DNA of 64,000 nt from Bacillota bacterium (GTDB lineage: Bacteria > Bacillota > Clostridia > Clostridiales > Clostridiaceae), in the NCBI GenBank assembly GCA_021781745.1, contig JAJXWH010000004.1, positions 62,001 to 126,000 of the forward strand, in the 5' to 3' direction. The position numbers and the translations under genes were made by a program. This document shows, one piece after another, positions 35,659 to 44,448 of the stretch; within the stretch, counting starts at the first letter, position 1; each line of letters opens with the position of its first letter. Below the pieces are notes generated by a model. The model worked only from the letters and a program-made list of their open reading frames with translations, was not told the DNA's origin and did no database searches.

Positions 35659-37107
35659 TTATAATACGGTTTTTACAGCTTCTTTCATTCCTATTGTTTC
35701 AATTACAGCTAAGTATCTTGTAATTTCAGCTGTTAAATTAGGAATTTCATTTAAATTCCTTCCCCAGTTCTTTTCATATGCTAAAACTGAAGTAACTATT
35801 TTCTCTAATCCTTCTTTTGTTTCGTCATAATTTGACCATAATTCTTTGAATAATTCTAATATATCTGCATCATCTGCTAACTGAATAGCTTCTTCGCCTC
35901 TTTTTCCTTTATAGAATTCAATTAATGCTGCAAGAGAAAATACTAATTTTTTAGGAAGTACACCTTTTCTATTCAAATATTCAGTTAAACTTGGTAAATC
36001 TCTTGTTTTATATTTAGATAACGAGTTTAATGCGATACTCATTAAATAATGTTTTACATATGGGTTTTGGAATCTTTCGATAATTGCATCTGCAAATTCT
36101 ACTAATTCTTCATGAGGTAAATCTAAAGTTTCAATTATTTCGTCATATATTAAATCATGAACATATTTTCCTATAACTTCGTGATCAACTGCTTCTCTTA
36201 CTGTTTCTAGTCCATATAAATATGCTACTGGTACCATTGCTGTATGAGGTCCATTTAAAATTCTAACTTTTCTTGTTCTATATGGAGTCATATCATCAAC
36301 AACTTTTATGTTTAATCCAGCTTTTTCTATTGGCAATTTATCTTTTAAAGATTGTGGTCCTTCAATTACCCATAGATGGAATATTTCACCTACGTCAACA
36401 AGATCGTCATCATATCCAAGTTCTGCTCTAACTTCATCAATTGTATCTCTAGGATATCCTGGAACAATTCTATCAACTAAGCTGCAGCAAAATGTATTTG
36501 CAGTATGAACCCAATTCACAAATGTTTGTCCTAAGTTCCAAATTTCAGCATACTTTAATATAATTTCTTTAAGTTTTTCGCCATTTCTATCTATAAGTTC
36601 ACATGGTATAATAATAAACCCTCTATTATTATCTCCGTTAAATATTTTAAATCTATTAAATAAAAAAGCTGTTAACTTACCTGGAAAACTCTTTTGACAA
36701 CCTTCATTTAACTTGTCGTTTTCATCAAAAGCAATTCCTGCTTCTGTAGTATTTGATACTATAAATCTTAATTCTGGATTTTCAGCAATTTTTAAATAGT
36801 CATTGTAATCTGTATATGGGTTAACACCCCTGCTTATACTGTTTATTATTTTATGTGTTTTTATTGCTTTACCGTTTTGAACTCCTTGAAGATAAAGTGT
36901 AAATAAACTATCTTGCTCATTAAGTTTATGAACTAATCCTCCAGCTTGAGGTTGTACAACAACTACACTTCCATTGAAATCTGCTTCTTCATTCATTTTA
37001 TCTATCTGCCAATCCACAAAAGCTCTTAAAAAGTTTCCTTCGCCAAATTGTAATACTTTTTCTGGATATGTTTTAAATTCTTTGTATATTTCTTTACTTA
37101 GTTTCAT
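35659..37107 (-). CDS. uxaB: Tagaturonate reductase (copy 1)
   Basis: NADH-dependent polyol-type dehydrogenase of 482 residues that reduces D-tagaturonate to D-altronate. Features: N-terminal '[22 protein letters not shown]' nucleotide-binding region, '[13 protein letters not shown]' and the catalytic-type '[25 protein letters not shown]'. It aligns without gaps to the second copy (39966-41414), with the large majority of residues identical. First gene of a uxaB1-uxaA operon with a 660-bp leader and LacI-type operators. RBS AGGAGG. Confidence 0.94.
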   Translation of the reverse strand: MKLSKEIYKEFKTYPEKVLQFGEGNFLRAFVDWQIDKMNEEADFNGSVVVVQPQAGGLVHKLNEQDSLFTLYLQGVQNGKAIKTHKIINSISRGVNPYTDYNDYLKIAENPELRFIVSNTTEAGIAFDENDKLNEGCQKSFPGKLTAFLFNRFKIFNGDNNRGFIIIPCELIDRNGEKLKEIILKYAEIWNLGQTFVNWVHTANTFCCSLVDRIVPGYPRDTIDEVRAELGYDDDLVDVGEIFHLWVIEGPQSLKDKLPIEKAGLNIKVVDDMTPYRTRKVRILNGPHTAMVPVAYLYGLETVREAVDHEVIGKYVHDLIYDEIIETLDLPHEELVEFADAIIERFQNPYVKHYLMSIALNSLSKYKTRDLPSLTEYLNRKGVLPKKLVFSLAALIEFYKGKRGEEAIQLADDADILELFKELWSNYDETKEGLEKIVTSVLAYEKNWGRNLNEIPNLTAEITRYLAVIETIGMKEAVKTVL

Positions 37108-37233
37108 TACTAATTCCTCCTAGGTTTTACTTAAAAGCATTATTATTTTTCAATGCATAATTCACAATACAAGTGTCTTAAAATATCTAATTGTACACCG
37201 TCAATTATTCATTGAACTATTAATATTTATTTT

Positions 37234-37337
37234 TGAGGATAAGTAAAAGCATATGTTTAAAGAGATTAAAAGTTTATTATTTAGAGATAGAATATACTTG
37301 AAATTTATTTTTAAAATAGTCTCTTTACTTATCCTCA
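37234..37337. repeat. Inverted-repeat unit A in the uxaB1 leader
   Basis: Perfect 14-bp inverted repeats TGAGGATAAGTAAA (37234-37247) and TTTACTTATCCTCA (37324-37337) enclose 76 bp without a coding frame. The layout resembles a small non-autonomous mobile element or a long RNA hairpin in the uxaB1 leader. Confidence 0.5.
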
Positions 37338-37394
37338 TAATCAGTTGTGTTCCTATTTTAAATTTTTTATTTAATCACACCTTTCTATAGCTTT

Positions 37395-37499
37395 TTAGAT
37401 ATATGATAATTGTATATTATCTACTAATTCATTGTTACAACCTTCTGCACCTAATTTTATAGCAACTACTTTTGATTTCTTTGCTTTTCTACCAGTTTT
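37395..37499 (-). pseudogene. Short coding remnant without start codon
   Basis: An open stretch of 34 codons plus stop on the minus strand reads like the end of a real protein (GRKAKKSKVVAIKLGAEGCN then NELVDNIQL). It is preceded directly by an in-frame TGA and has no start codon. Codon choice looks coding. I do not recognise the parent protein. It lies between two inverted-repeat units, so the region may be a decayed insertion. Confidence 0.3.
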
Positions 37500-37514
37500 T
37501 CATTACTAATAAAA

Positions 37515-37641
37515 AACACAGTTCTCAAAATATTTAACTTAAAATAGATTTAATAAATTATAGTATGAAAATTATGTGTCGAAGAAAACCACATTATTTT
37601 AAAAGTATATGTTTGGTCGTTTTTTCATTGAGAACCGTGTT
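37515..37641. repeat. Inverted-repeat unit B in the uxaB1 leader
   Basis: AACACAGTTCTCAA (37515-37528) and TTGAGAACCGTGTT (37628-37641) match at 13 of 14 positions as inverted ends around 99 bp of AT-rich non-coding DNA. It resembles the ends of an insertion-sequence relic or MITE; no transposase is present. Confidence 0.5.
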
Positions 37642-37763
37642 AATATATATTAAACAAGCAAGTAGCTTATTTACTATCAAAATTTTTAAATTTCTTTAAA
37701 TATCTAAATAAATTTAGATATTTAATACCCCACAAGTTTAATTTTTAACTTAAATACCTTCTA

Positions 37764-37862
37764 TTGTTAACGTGAACAATTTTTTCTTTACTATATTTAA
37801 GACTATTATTAGTATAATATGATTTTATAAATAATGCAATACTTTTTTGTGAACGTTAACAA
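37764..37862 (-). promoter_or_regulatory. uxaB1-uxaA promoter flanked by two LacI-type operators
   Basis: Minus-strand sigma-A promoter TTGCAT (37839-37834), 17 bp, TATACT (37816-37811). An operator TTGTGAACGTTAACAA (37847-37862) lies just upstream of the -35, and TTGTTAACGTGAACAA (37764-37779) lies about 35 bp downstream of the start point, 83 bp centre to centre, which suits looping. The same promoter and operators recur before uxaC. Confidence 0.82.
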
Positions 37863-37907
37863 CTTTTTAAAATTATTTTTTCTAATTTATACATTTCCAA
37901 CTTTAAA

Positions 37908-37950
37908 ATAAAGCATTATTAGCTTACTATATAAGCCAATAACGCTTTAT
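37908..37950 (-). terminator. Terminator of the uxaC operon
   Basis: ATAAAGCATTATTAGCTTA pairs with TAAGCCAATAACGCTTTAT (37932-37950) with two mismatches, 42 bp after the symporter stop; minus-strand tail TATTTTAAAG. It insulates the uxaC operon from the uxaB1 promoter. Confidence 0.65.
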
Positions 37951-37992
37951 ATTTTTTATGAACTATATTTAAAGATTATCTTGTATTTCTTA

Positions 37993-39405
37993 TTATTCTA
38001 AAATACCATTTTCCCATCTACCTTCTTGTAAGTCTTGTGCTACTTTTCTATATTTATCATCTGGTAAATTGTATAATATACCTAATATGATAGCAGCTAA
38101 TGCTAATGCAACTGCTGGATATAATGTCATTGCACCTTTAATTCCAAGTAATGTTTCAGCACTTTGATGTGCATTTGCAACATATCCTGTTAATCCTAAT
38201 ACTCCAGCACTTACTAATGCAGCTATTGATTGAGCAATCTTTCTTGAGAAATTAAATGCAGCGTATGTTACACCTTCTTTCCTTATTCCTGTATGCCAGT
38301 GGCCATAATCTATTGCATCTGATACGAATGCCCAAGTAATACCATTTGGAATAGCTAATGCTACATAACCAATAGTAACTAAAATTGTGAAAGTAGTAGC
38401 ATTTGTTGGCATTATAAAGTTTAATCCATTAGCAACAATTCCAACTACGAACCCTATCATTGCAGTTTTCTTTTTACCAAACATTTTTACTAAGAATGGA
38501 ATAGAGAATATACCTAGTACAGAACATCCAATCATTATACCATTTACTTCTGGTTGAAGCTTAATATTTCCTAAATTATATTGACAGAAGAAAATCATCA
38601 TTCCGTTATTTGTATTCATTGCTGATATTGTAAACAATTGCATGAGAATTACACATATTAATGGTTTATTTGTAAATACAACTTTTAAATAATCTTTAGC
38701 TGTAGCTTTTTCATATTTTCCTGTTCTGTTAACTACAACATGTTCTTTAGTATTACTAAAACATATAAAGAATGATACAACCCCGATAACTGCCATTATT
38801 GCAGCTGCAACTGGATAACCAACTTTAGGGTTACCAAACATCATAAGTATTGGTACAAATGCTACACCAACAATTAATTGAGCTCCTAATGAACCTGCTT
38901 GTCTGAATGTTGCTAATTGACTTCTCTCTTCTACATCTCTTGTCATTACTGATGCTAATGATCCATAAGGTACATTAGTAAATGAGTATAAAACTCCCCA
39001 AGCCATATATGTTGCATAACCATATATAATCTTACTTGAAACTGCTATATTAGGCATAGTAAATGTAATTACTGTAAGTAACGCTAATAGTATACTTGAA
39101 ATCATCATTACAGGTCTGAATTTACCAGATTTACCTGCTTTTCTACTATCTATTATTGAACCAGCTAAAGGGTCCATAAATGCATCAAATATCTTTGTAA
39201 GTGAGAATATACCTGCAACTGCTCCTGCACTTATCCCACATGTATCAATAAAGAACTTTGTAAGATATGATTGACCTAAATCAAACATAAATCCATTACC
39301 AAAATCTCCAAAACCATAACATATTTTCTCTCTTAAACTTAATTTAACGTTTCCATTGCTTGCCTGGTTATTATTTGGGCCATTATTATTAATTATAGTT
39401 GACAT
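37993..39405 (-). CDS. GPH-family (MelB-like) symporter, probable hexuronate transporter
   Basis: Twelve-helix MFS-type sugar:cation symporter of 470 residues. 'REKICYGFGDFGNGFMFDL', 'TKIFDAFMDPLAGSIIDS' and 'DAIDYGHWHTGIRKEGVTYAAFNF' are typical of the glycoside-pentoside-hexuronide family. Last gene of uxaC-uxaB2-HIT-symporter, so galacturonate, glucuronate or oligogalacturonides are the likely substrates; this is inferred from context. The N-terminus is Asn-rich. RBS CGGAGG lies 9 bp before the ATG. Confidence 0.9.
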   Translation of the reverse strand: MSTIINNNGPNNNQASNGNVKLSLREKICYGFGDFGNGFMFDLGQSYLTKFFIDTCGISAGAVAGIFSLTKIFDAFMDPLAGSIIDSRKAGKSGKFRPVMMISSILLALLTVITFTMPNIAVSSKIIYGYATYMAWGVLYSFTNVPYGSLASVMTRDVEERSQLATFRQAGSLGAQLIVGVAFVPILMMFGNPKVGYPVAAAIMAVIGVVSFFICFSNTKEHVVVNRTGKYEKATAKDYLKVVFTNKPLICVILMQLFTISAMNTNNGMMIFFCQYNLGNIKLQPEVNGIMIGCSVLGIFSIPFLVKMFGKKKTAMIGFVVGIVANGLNFIMPTNATTFTILVTIGYVALAIPNGITWAFVSDAIDYGHWHTGIRKEGVTYAAFNFSRKIAQSIAALVSAGVLGLTGYVANAHQSAETLLGIKGAMTLYPAVALALAAIILGILYNLPDDKYRKVAQDLQEGRWENGILE

Positions 39406-39462
39406 TAATTTTTCCTCCGTATCTTTAATTTATTATTTATTTATTATTTCCATCTTTTAAAA

Positions 39463-39885
39463 TTATAAATTATTTGTAATTTTATTTATAAGTTCTTGGT
39501 ATTCATCATCATTTAGATATTCTTTTTGTGGATTCATCTCAAAGGTTTTTCCCCAAGATGGCCCCCCTTGATATTTAGGTACAATATGAAGATGAAGATG
39601 TTTCATTGTGTCTGCAAAAGCACCATAATTTACCTTATCAGGATTAAAAGCTTTATGAATTGCTTTTGCAACTCTTCGCGCATCATTTATGAAAGCTGCT
39701 GCTTCTTCTTCAGTTAGGTCTGTAATCTCACTTTTATGTTCTTTATAAACCACATTGCATCTTCCCATGTACGTTTGTTCTTTGAATAAATATACTGTTG
39801 ATACATCTAAATCACAAATCTTAATCATTAATGAATCTAAATTCTGATTTTTTGAGCAATAAAAACAGTTTGCGTCAAGACTCAT
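39463..39885 (-). CDS. HIT family nucleotide-hydrolase-like protein
   Basis: Histidine-triad protein of 140 residues; 'MKHLHLHIVPKYQGG' carries the catalytic HxHxH. N-terminal 'CFYCSKNQ' may form part of a zinc site. HIT proteins hydrolyse dinucleotides, AMP derivatives or nucleotide-sugar conjugates. It sits inside a hexuronate operon (80 bp after uxaB2, 57 bp before the symporter) and reads the same way, so it is probably co-induced by uronates. Why is unclear. RBS AGGAGG. Confidence 0.9.
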   Translation of the reverse strand: MSLDANCFYCSKNQNLDSLMIKICDLDVSTVYLFKEQTYMGRCNVVYKEHKSEITDLTEEEAAAFINDARRVAKAIHKAFNPDKVNYGAFADTMKHLHLHIVPKYQGGPSWGKTFEMNPQKEYLNDDEYQELINKITNNL

Positions 39886-39919
39886 GCATATTCCTCCTTT
39901 TACATTAATATATATTTAG

Positions 39920-39956
39920 TTATTATACAATTAAGCAAAGCTTAATTGTATAATAA
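39920..39956 (-). other. Perfect intercistronic hairpin between uxaB2 and the HIT gene
   Basis: TTATTATACAATTAAGC (39920-39936), loop AAA, and its exact complement (39940-39956), a 17-bp perfect stem with no T run on the minus strand. It lies just after the uxaB2 stop. Confidence 0.65.
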
Positions 39957-39965
39957 TAAATTTCA

Positions 39966-41414
39966 CTATAGAACTGCCTTTACAGCTTCTTTCATTCCAG
40001 CAGTTTCAATTAACTCTAAGTATTTTGTAACTTCAGCTGTTAAATTAGGAATTTCATTTAAATTGCTTCCCCAGTTCTTTTCATAAGCTAAAACTGAAGT
40101 AACTATTTTCTCTAATCCTTCCTTAGTTCCATCATAATTTGACCATAATTCTTTGAATAAATTCAATATATCTTCATCATCAGCTAATTTAATCTCTTCT
40201 TTTCCTCTTTTTCCTTTATAAAATTCAATTAATGCAGCAAGAGAGAATACCAATTTTTTAGGAAGTACTCCTTTTCTCTTTAAGTATTCAGTTAAACTTG
40301 GTAGATCTCTTGTTTTATATTTAGATAAAGAATTCAAAGCAATACTCATTAAATAATGTTTAACATATGGATTTTGGAATCTTTCTATTATTGCATCAGC
40401 AAATTCAACCAATTCTTCATGAGGTAAATCTAAAGTTTCTATAATTTCATCGTAAATTACATCATGAACATATTTTCCTATAACTTCATGCTCAACTGAT
40501 TCCCCTACTGTTTCAAGTCCATATAAATATGCTACTGGAACCATTGCTGTATGCGGTCCATTTAATATTCTAACTTTTCTTGTTCTATATGGCGTCATAT
40601 CATCTACAACTTTTATATTTAATCCTGCTTTTTCTATAGGTAACTCATCTTTTATAGATTCAGGGCCTTCGATTACCCATAGATGGAATATTTCTCCTAC
40701 ATCTACAAGATTATCATCATATCCAAGTTCTGCTCTAACTTCATCAATTGTATCTCTAGGATATCCTGGAACAATTCTATCCACTAAACTACAGGAAAAT
40801 GTATTTGCATTATTAATCCAATCTATAAATCCTTGTCCTAAATTCCAAATCTCAGCATACTTCAATATAATTTCTTTAAGTTTTTCACCATTTCTATCAA
40901 TAAGCTCACATGGAATTATAATAAAACCTTTACTATTATCTCCTTTAAATGTATTAAATCTATGATATAACAATGCTGTTAATTTACCAGGATAACTTTT
41001 TTGACAACCTTCATTTAATTTATCGTTTTCATCAAAAGCAATTCCTGCTTCCGTAGTGTTTGATACAATAAATCTTAAGTCTGGATTTTCAGCAACTTTT
41101 AAATATTCATTATAATCACTATAAGGATTAATACCTCTGCTTATACTATTAATTATTTTATGGGTCTTTGATGCTTTTCCATTTTGTACTCCTTGTAAAT
41201 ATAATGTATACAAGCAATCTTGCTCATTCAGCATATCAACTAATCCATTTTCCAATGGTTGAACCACAACTACACTTCCATTAAAATCTGCTTCCTCATT
41301 CATTTTATTAATTTGCCAATCTACAAAAGCCCTTAAGAAGTTTCCCTCTCCAAATTGCAATACTCTTTCTGGATATGTTTTAAATTCTTTAAACAATTCT
41401 TTACTTAGTTTCAC
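39966..41414 (-). CDS. uxaB: Tagaturonate reductase (copy 2)
   Basis: Same length (482 residues), same motifs and gap-free alignment to copy 1 at 35659, so the two arose by duplication. Differences cluster in surface helices (for example around residues 54-58, 77-82, 150-165 and the C-terminus). It starts with GTG (AGGAGG 9 bp upstream), unlike copy 1, which starts with ATG. Second gene of the uxaC operon, 73 bp after uxaC. It may be a true second tagaturonate reductase or may have shifted to fructuronate, giving a glucuronate branch; sequence alone does not decide. Confidence 0.93.
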   Translation of the reverse strand: MKLSKELFKEFKTYPERVLQFGEGNFLRAFVDWQINKMNEEADFNGSVVVVQPLENGLVDMLNEQDCLYTLYLQGVQNGKASKTHKIINSISRGINPYSDYNEYLKVAENPDLRFIVSNTTEAGIAFDENDKLNEGCQKSYPGKLTALLYHRFNTFKGDNSKGFIIIPCELIDRNGEKLKEIILKYAEIWNLGQGFIDWINNANTFSCSLVDRIVPGYPRDTIDEVRAELGYDDNLVDVGEIFHLWVIEGPESIKDELPIEKAGLNIKVVDDMTPYRTRKVRILNGPHTAMVPVAYLYGLETVGESVEHEVIGKYVHDVIYDEIIETLDLPHEELVEFADAIIERFQNPYVKHYLMSIALNSLSKYKTRDLPSLTEYLKRKGVLPKKLVFSLAALIEFYKGKRGKEEIKLADDEDILNLFKELWSNYDGTKEGLEKIVTSVLAYEKNWGSNLNEIPNLTAEVTKYLELIETAGMKEAVKAVL

Positions 41415-41441
41415 CAGTAATTCCTCCTAACTTTTCAACTT

Positions 41442-41474
41442 GTATGAAAATAAGTTACTCACTTATTTTCATAC
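41442..41474 (-). other. Perfect intercistronic hairpin between uxaC and uxaB2
   Basis: GTATGAAAATAAGT (41442-41455), loop TACTC, and ACTTATTTTCATAC (41461-41474). A 14-bp perfect stem without a T run on the minus strand, 13 bp after the uxaC stop. Confidence 0.65.
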
Positions 41475-41487
41475 ACATAAAATTTAC

Positions 41488-42888
41488 TTACATATTGAAA
41501 TATTTATCTGTATTGTTGTAACTGATATCAGATACAATTTGTCCTAAATGTTCGATATCATAAGGTAACTCACCGTTTTCTACCCATTCACCGATCACAT
41601 TACAAAGGATTCTTCTAAAGTATTCATGTCTTGTGTATGATAAGAAACTTCTAGAATCTGTTAACATTCCAACAAATGTACTTAGCATTCCTAAGTTTGC
41701 TAATGTCTTAATTTGATCTTCCATTCCAATCTTATGATCATTAAACCACCAAGCTGATCCAAATTGGATTTTACCCTTTACTCCATCCCCTTGGAAGCAT
41801 CCTAGTAATGTTCCTATTGTAGAGTTATCATTTGGATTTAAGCTATAAATAATTGTCTTTGGTAATGCATTTTCACTATTTAAAGAATCTAATAATCTTG
41901 AAAGCGGAATTGCAACTTCTGTATCATTTAAAGAATCGAATCCTGTATCTGGCCCTAATTTTTTGAACATTACTGAGTTATTATCTCTAACACAATTCAT
42001 ATGGAACTGCATCACCCATCCCAAATCGTGATATAATTTTCCGAAGAATTTTAATAAATATGCTCTTAACTTATTTTCATCTTCGAAGGAAACTTGTCCA
42101 TTTTTAATGACATTAGAAAATATCACTCTTACTTCTTCTATAGATGCGTTTCCAACTGGAACAAAATCTAATGCATTATCTGATACTCTGCATCCAACCT
42201 GATGAAAGAATTCTACTCTCTTTTTTAATGCTTCTAAATATTCATCAAAGTTTGTAATTTTTGAACCAACTATCTCTTCTAATTTGTTAAACCAATCCTT
42301 AAATGTTTCTTTATTTACTCCAAGTGCTTTATCAGGTCTAAAGGCTGGTAATACTTTAACATCAAAACTTTTATCTTCTTTTATTGCTAAATGATATTCC
42401 AATGAATCTATTGGATCATCTGTTGTACAAATTACTTTTACGTTTGATTTTTTAATAAGATTTCTTACAGTGAACTCATCACTATTTAACATCTTGTTTA
42501 CTTTTTCCCAAATAGCTGGTGCAGTTTTTTCATTTAAAACTTCATCTACTCCAAAGAATCTTTTAAGTTCTAAGTGTGTCCAATGATATAATGGATTTCC
42601 GATAGCAAATGATATAGTCTTTGCCCAAGCTAAGAACTTTTCATAATCACTTCCATCTCCTGTGATATATTTTTCATCAATACCAAAAGATCTCATTTGT
42701 CTCCACTTATAATGATCACCATATAGCCATACTTGAGTTATGTTTTCAAATTTTTTATCATCTAAGATTTCCTTTGGATTAATGTGACAATGATAATCTA
42801 TAATTGGCATTTTTTCAGAATAGCCATGATATAGTTTTTGTGCTACTTCATTACTTAATATAAACTCTTCATCCATAAACTTTTTCAT
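41488..42888 (-). CDS. uxaC: Glucuronate/galacturonate isomerase
   Basis: Isomerises D-galacturonate to D-tagaturonate (and D-glucuronate to D-fructuronate), the first step of intracellular hexuronate breakdown. The 466-residue length is exactly typical. Amidohydrolase-fold motifs: 'MPIIDYHCHINPKEI' near residue 30, 'CTTDDPIDSLEYH', 'LGWVMQFHMNCVRDNNS', and 'LTDSRSFLSYTRHEYFRRIL'. The ATG at 42888 follows AGAGGA by 7 bp. An in-frame start at 42915 would lie inside an operator palindrome and is rejected. First gene of the operon. Confidence 0.96.
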   Translation of the reverse strand: MKKFMDEEFILSNEVAQKLYHGYSEKMPIIDYHCHINPKEILDDKKFENITQVWLYGDHYKWRQMRSFGIDEKYITGDGSDYEKFLAWAKTISFAIGNPLYHWTHLELKRFFGVDEVLNEKTAPAIWEKVNKMLNSDEFTVRNLIKKSNVKVICTTDDPIDSLEYHLAIKEDKSFDVKVLPAFRPDKALGVNKETFKDWFNKLEEIVGSKITNFDEYLEALKKRVEFFHQVGCRVSDNALDFVPVGNASIEEVRVIFSNVIKNGQVSFEDENKLRAYLLKFFGKLYHDLGWVMQFHMNCVRDNNSVMFKKLGPDTGFDSLNDTEVAIPLSRLLDSLNSENALPKTIIYSLNPNDNSTIGTLLGCFQGDGVKGKIQFGSAWWFNDHKIGMEDQIKTLANLGMLSTFVGMLTDSRSFLSYTRHEYFRRILCNVIGEWVENGELPYDIEHLGQIVSDISYNNTDKYFNM

Positions 42889-42907
42889 ATCAAATCCTCT
42901 TTTCTCT

Positions 42908-43031
42908 TTGTTCACGTTAACAAATGGTGAGATTCTATCCTGTTCACGTGAACATTTTTAAATTTAACTCTATGTCCTTATTATAATAGCATAATCATAA
43001 TAATGCAACACTTTTTTGTTAACGTTAACAA
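42908..43031 (-). promoter_or_regulatory. uxaC promoter with three LacI-type operators
   Basis: Minus-strand promoter TTGCAT (43008-43003), 17 bp, TATAAT (42985-42980). Operators: TTGTTAACGTTAACAA (43016-43031, perfect palindrome, upstream of -35), CTGTTCACGTGAACAT (42940-42955, about 30 bp downstream of the start point) and TTGTTCACGTTAACAA (42908-42923, next to the ribosome site). The architecture copies that before uxaB1. The LacI-family gene next door is the probable repressor. Confidence 0.83.
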
Positions 43032-43038
43032 CTTTTTT

Positions 43039-43066
43039 ATAATTAGTGTTTTAATGCACTAATTAT
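43039..43066. other. Hairpin after the LacI-family gene
   Basis: ATAATTAGTG (43039-43048) and CACTAATTAT (43057-43066), perfect 10-bp stem 9 bp after the regulator stop. On the minus strand it is followed by A rather than T, so standard termination is doubtful and read-through into uxaC is possible. Confidence 0.45.
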
Positions 43067-43074
43067 TCTAGTAT

Positions 43075-44076
43075 TTATGGGAGCTTCTTCACTGATTTTC
43101 TTATAACAAGTTTTGATTGTATATATACTTTTTCTTTTGGCACTTCTTTATTTTTTATTAAGTTAAGTAAATTTATCCCGCCATATTGACTCATAGATAA
43201 TGAATCTTTTCTAACACTTGTTAGAGGTGGAGTTACATAATTACAGAAATTACTATCATCAAATCCTATAATTGAAATATCTTCTGGAACGCTTAGGCCT
43301 TCTTCAAATACAGCTTTCATTGCCCCCACTCCAATGTCATCATTAGCGCAGAATACCGCTGTTGGCTTATCTTCTAATTTTAATAACTTTTTCATATTCT
43401 CATACCCACTTAATAAATCATATCTTCCACTTATAATATAGTTCTCATTAATCGGAATATTGTTATCTTCTAATGCTTTAATATAACCTTTTTTTCTATA
43501 CACAGTAGATTCAAATTCTTTGTTACCTTGAATCAATGCTATTTTCTCATGATTATTTTTAATCAGGTAATTAACAGCTTCATATACACCCTTTGTATCA
43601 TCTGACATAATGTTAACTAATCCATCTTTATCTATATTTCTATTTATAACTACTGTAGGTATATTTTTTTCAAGAATTGTCTCTATAAATTTATCATCAC
43701 TTTTACTTTGACTAACTACAATAATTCCATCAAAATTCTTATTATCTATAGGGTGAGAGTACTTATAATCATCTATCCCTCTAATAACTAAATTATATTC
43801 TTTGTCAATTACTTTATTTATTCCTTTTATGATCTCATGAAAGAACGTATCTGAAGTTCCTTCTGTAATTGATGAAAAGAAAACTCCTATAACATATGAC
43901 TTTAATAAAACCAAACTTTTTGCACTGTAATTTGGCACATAATTTAATTCTTTTGCTAGAGCCTTTATTTTAACTTTTGTTTCTTCATTTATATAAGGAC
44001 TATTATTAAGTGCTCTTGACACTGTTGTATGCGAAACATTGGCAATTTTAGCAATATCTTTTATAGTAACACTCAT
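43075..44076 (-). CDS. LacI family regulator of hexuronate genes
   Basis: Repressor of 333 residues with the LacI DNA-binding head 'VTIKDIAKIANVSHTTVSRALNNSPYINEETKVKI' and hinge, and a periplasmic-binding-like sensing domain ('DGIIVVSQSK', 'PTAVFCANDDIGVGAMKAVFEEGLSVPEDISIIGFDD'). The palindromes TTGTTAACGTTAACAA before uxaC and uxaB1 have the central CG and length expected for this family. It is therefore the likely UxuR/KdgR-like repressor, released by a uronate or pathway intermediate. No copy of the operator lies upstream of its own gene. RBS AGGAG. Confidence 0.9.
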   Translation of the reverse strand: MSVTIKDIAKIANVSHTTVSRALNNSPYINEETKVKIKALAKELNYVPNYSAKSLVLLKSYVIGVFFSSITEGTSDTFFHEIIKGINKVIDKEYNLVIRGIDDYKYSHPIDNKNFDGIIVVSQSKSDDKFIETILEKNIPTVVINRNIDKDGLVNIMSDDTKGVYEAVNYLIKNNHEKIALIQGNKEFESTVYRKKGYIKALEDNNIPINENYIISGRYDLLSGYENMKKLLKLEDKPTAVFCANDDIGVGAMKAVFEEGLSVPEDISIIGFDDSNFCNYVTPPLTSVRKDSLSMSQYGGINLLNLIKNKEVPKEKVYIQSKLVIRKSVKKLP

Positions 44077-44448
44077 CTTTTCTACACTCCTTTAAAATAA
44101 TAATGTTACAATAAAATTTCTACATCTTAACTTTATGGCATGTACTTTTTTTGAGTAGAACTTTATCCTGGATTTATTACTATTAATTAAACAAAATTTA
44201 CTATTAACTTTAGGTTTTACCAATTTAGGTATCTTTTAATCCTTTATTTTTAATTTTAAAACTGTTTCTTATAATTGACTTTACTACACTCAATTTATAT
44301 TTTAACATATTATTTTAATTGTGCAAAAAAATTATCTCAAAATTCTATTTTAATACTAAAATAATCATATTAAACTCTAATATTCTTTGAAACAATTCAT
44401 ATTTCAACATCTTTTGAAGTTATAAACAATTCGGCTTATTCAAATCCC
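44077..44448. other. Intergenic region without clear features
   Basis: 372 bp between the LacI-family gene start and the GltD-like gene end. Very AT-rich. I find no credible hairpin terminator, operator copy or coding frame; the regulator's promoter must be here but no -35/-10 pair stands out. Confidence 0.55.

Noticed and set aside
42889..42915. Upstream start for uxaC adding nine residues
   Set aside because: It would place the start inside a LacI-type operator, has no ribosome site, and the shorter 466-residue form equals the usual UxaC length.
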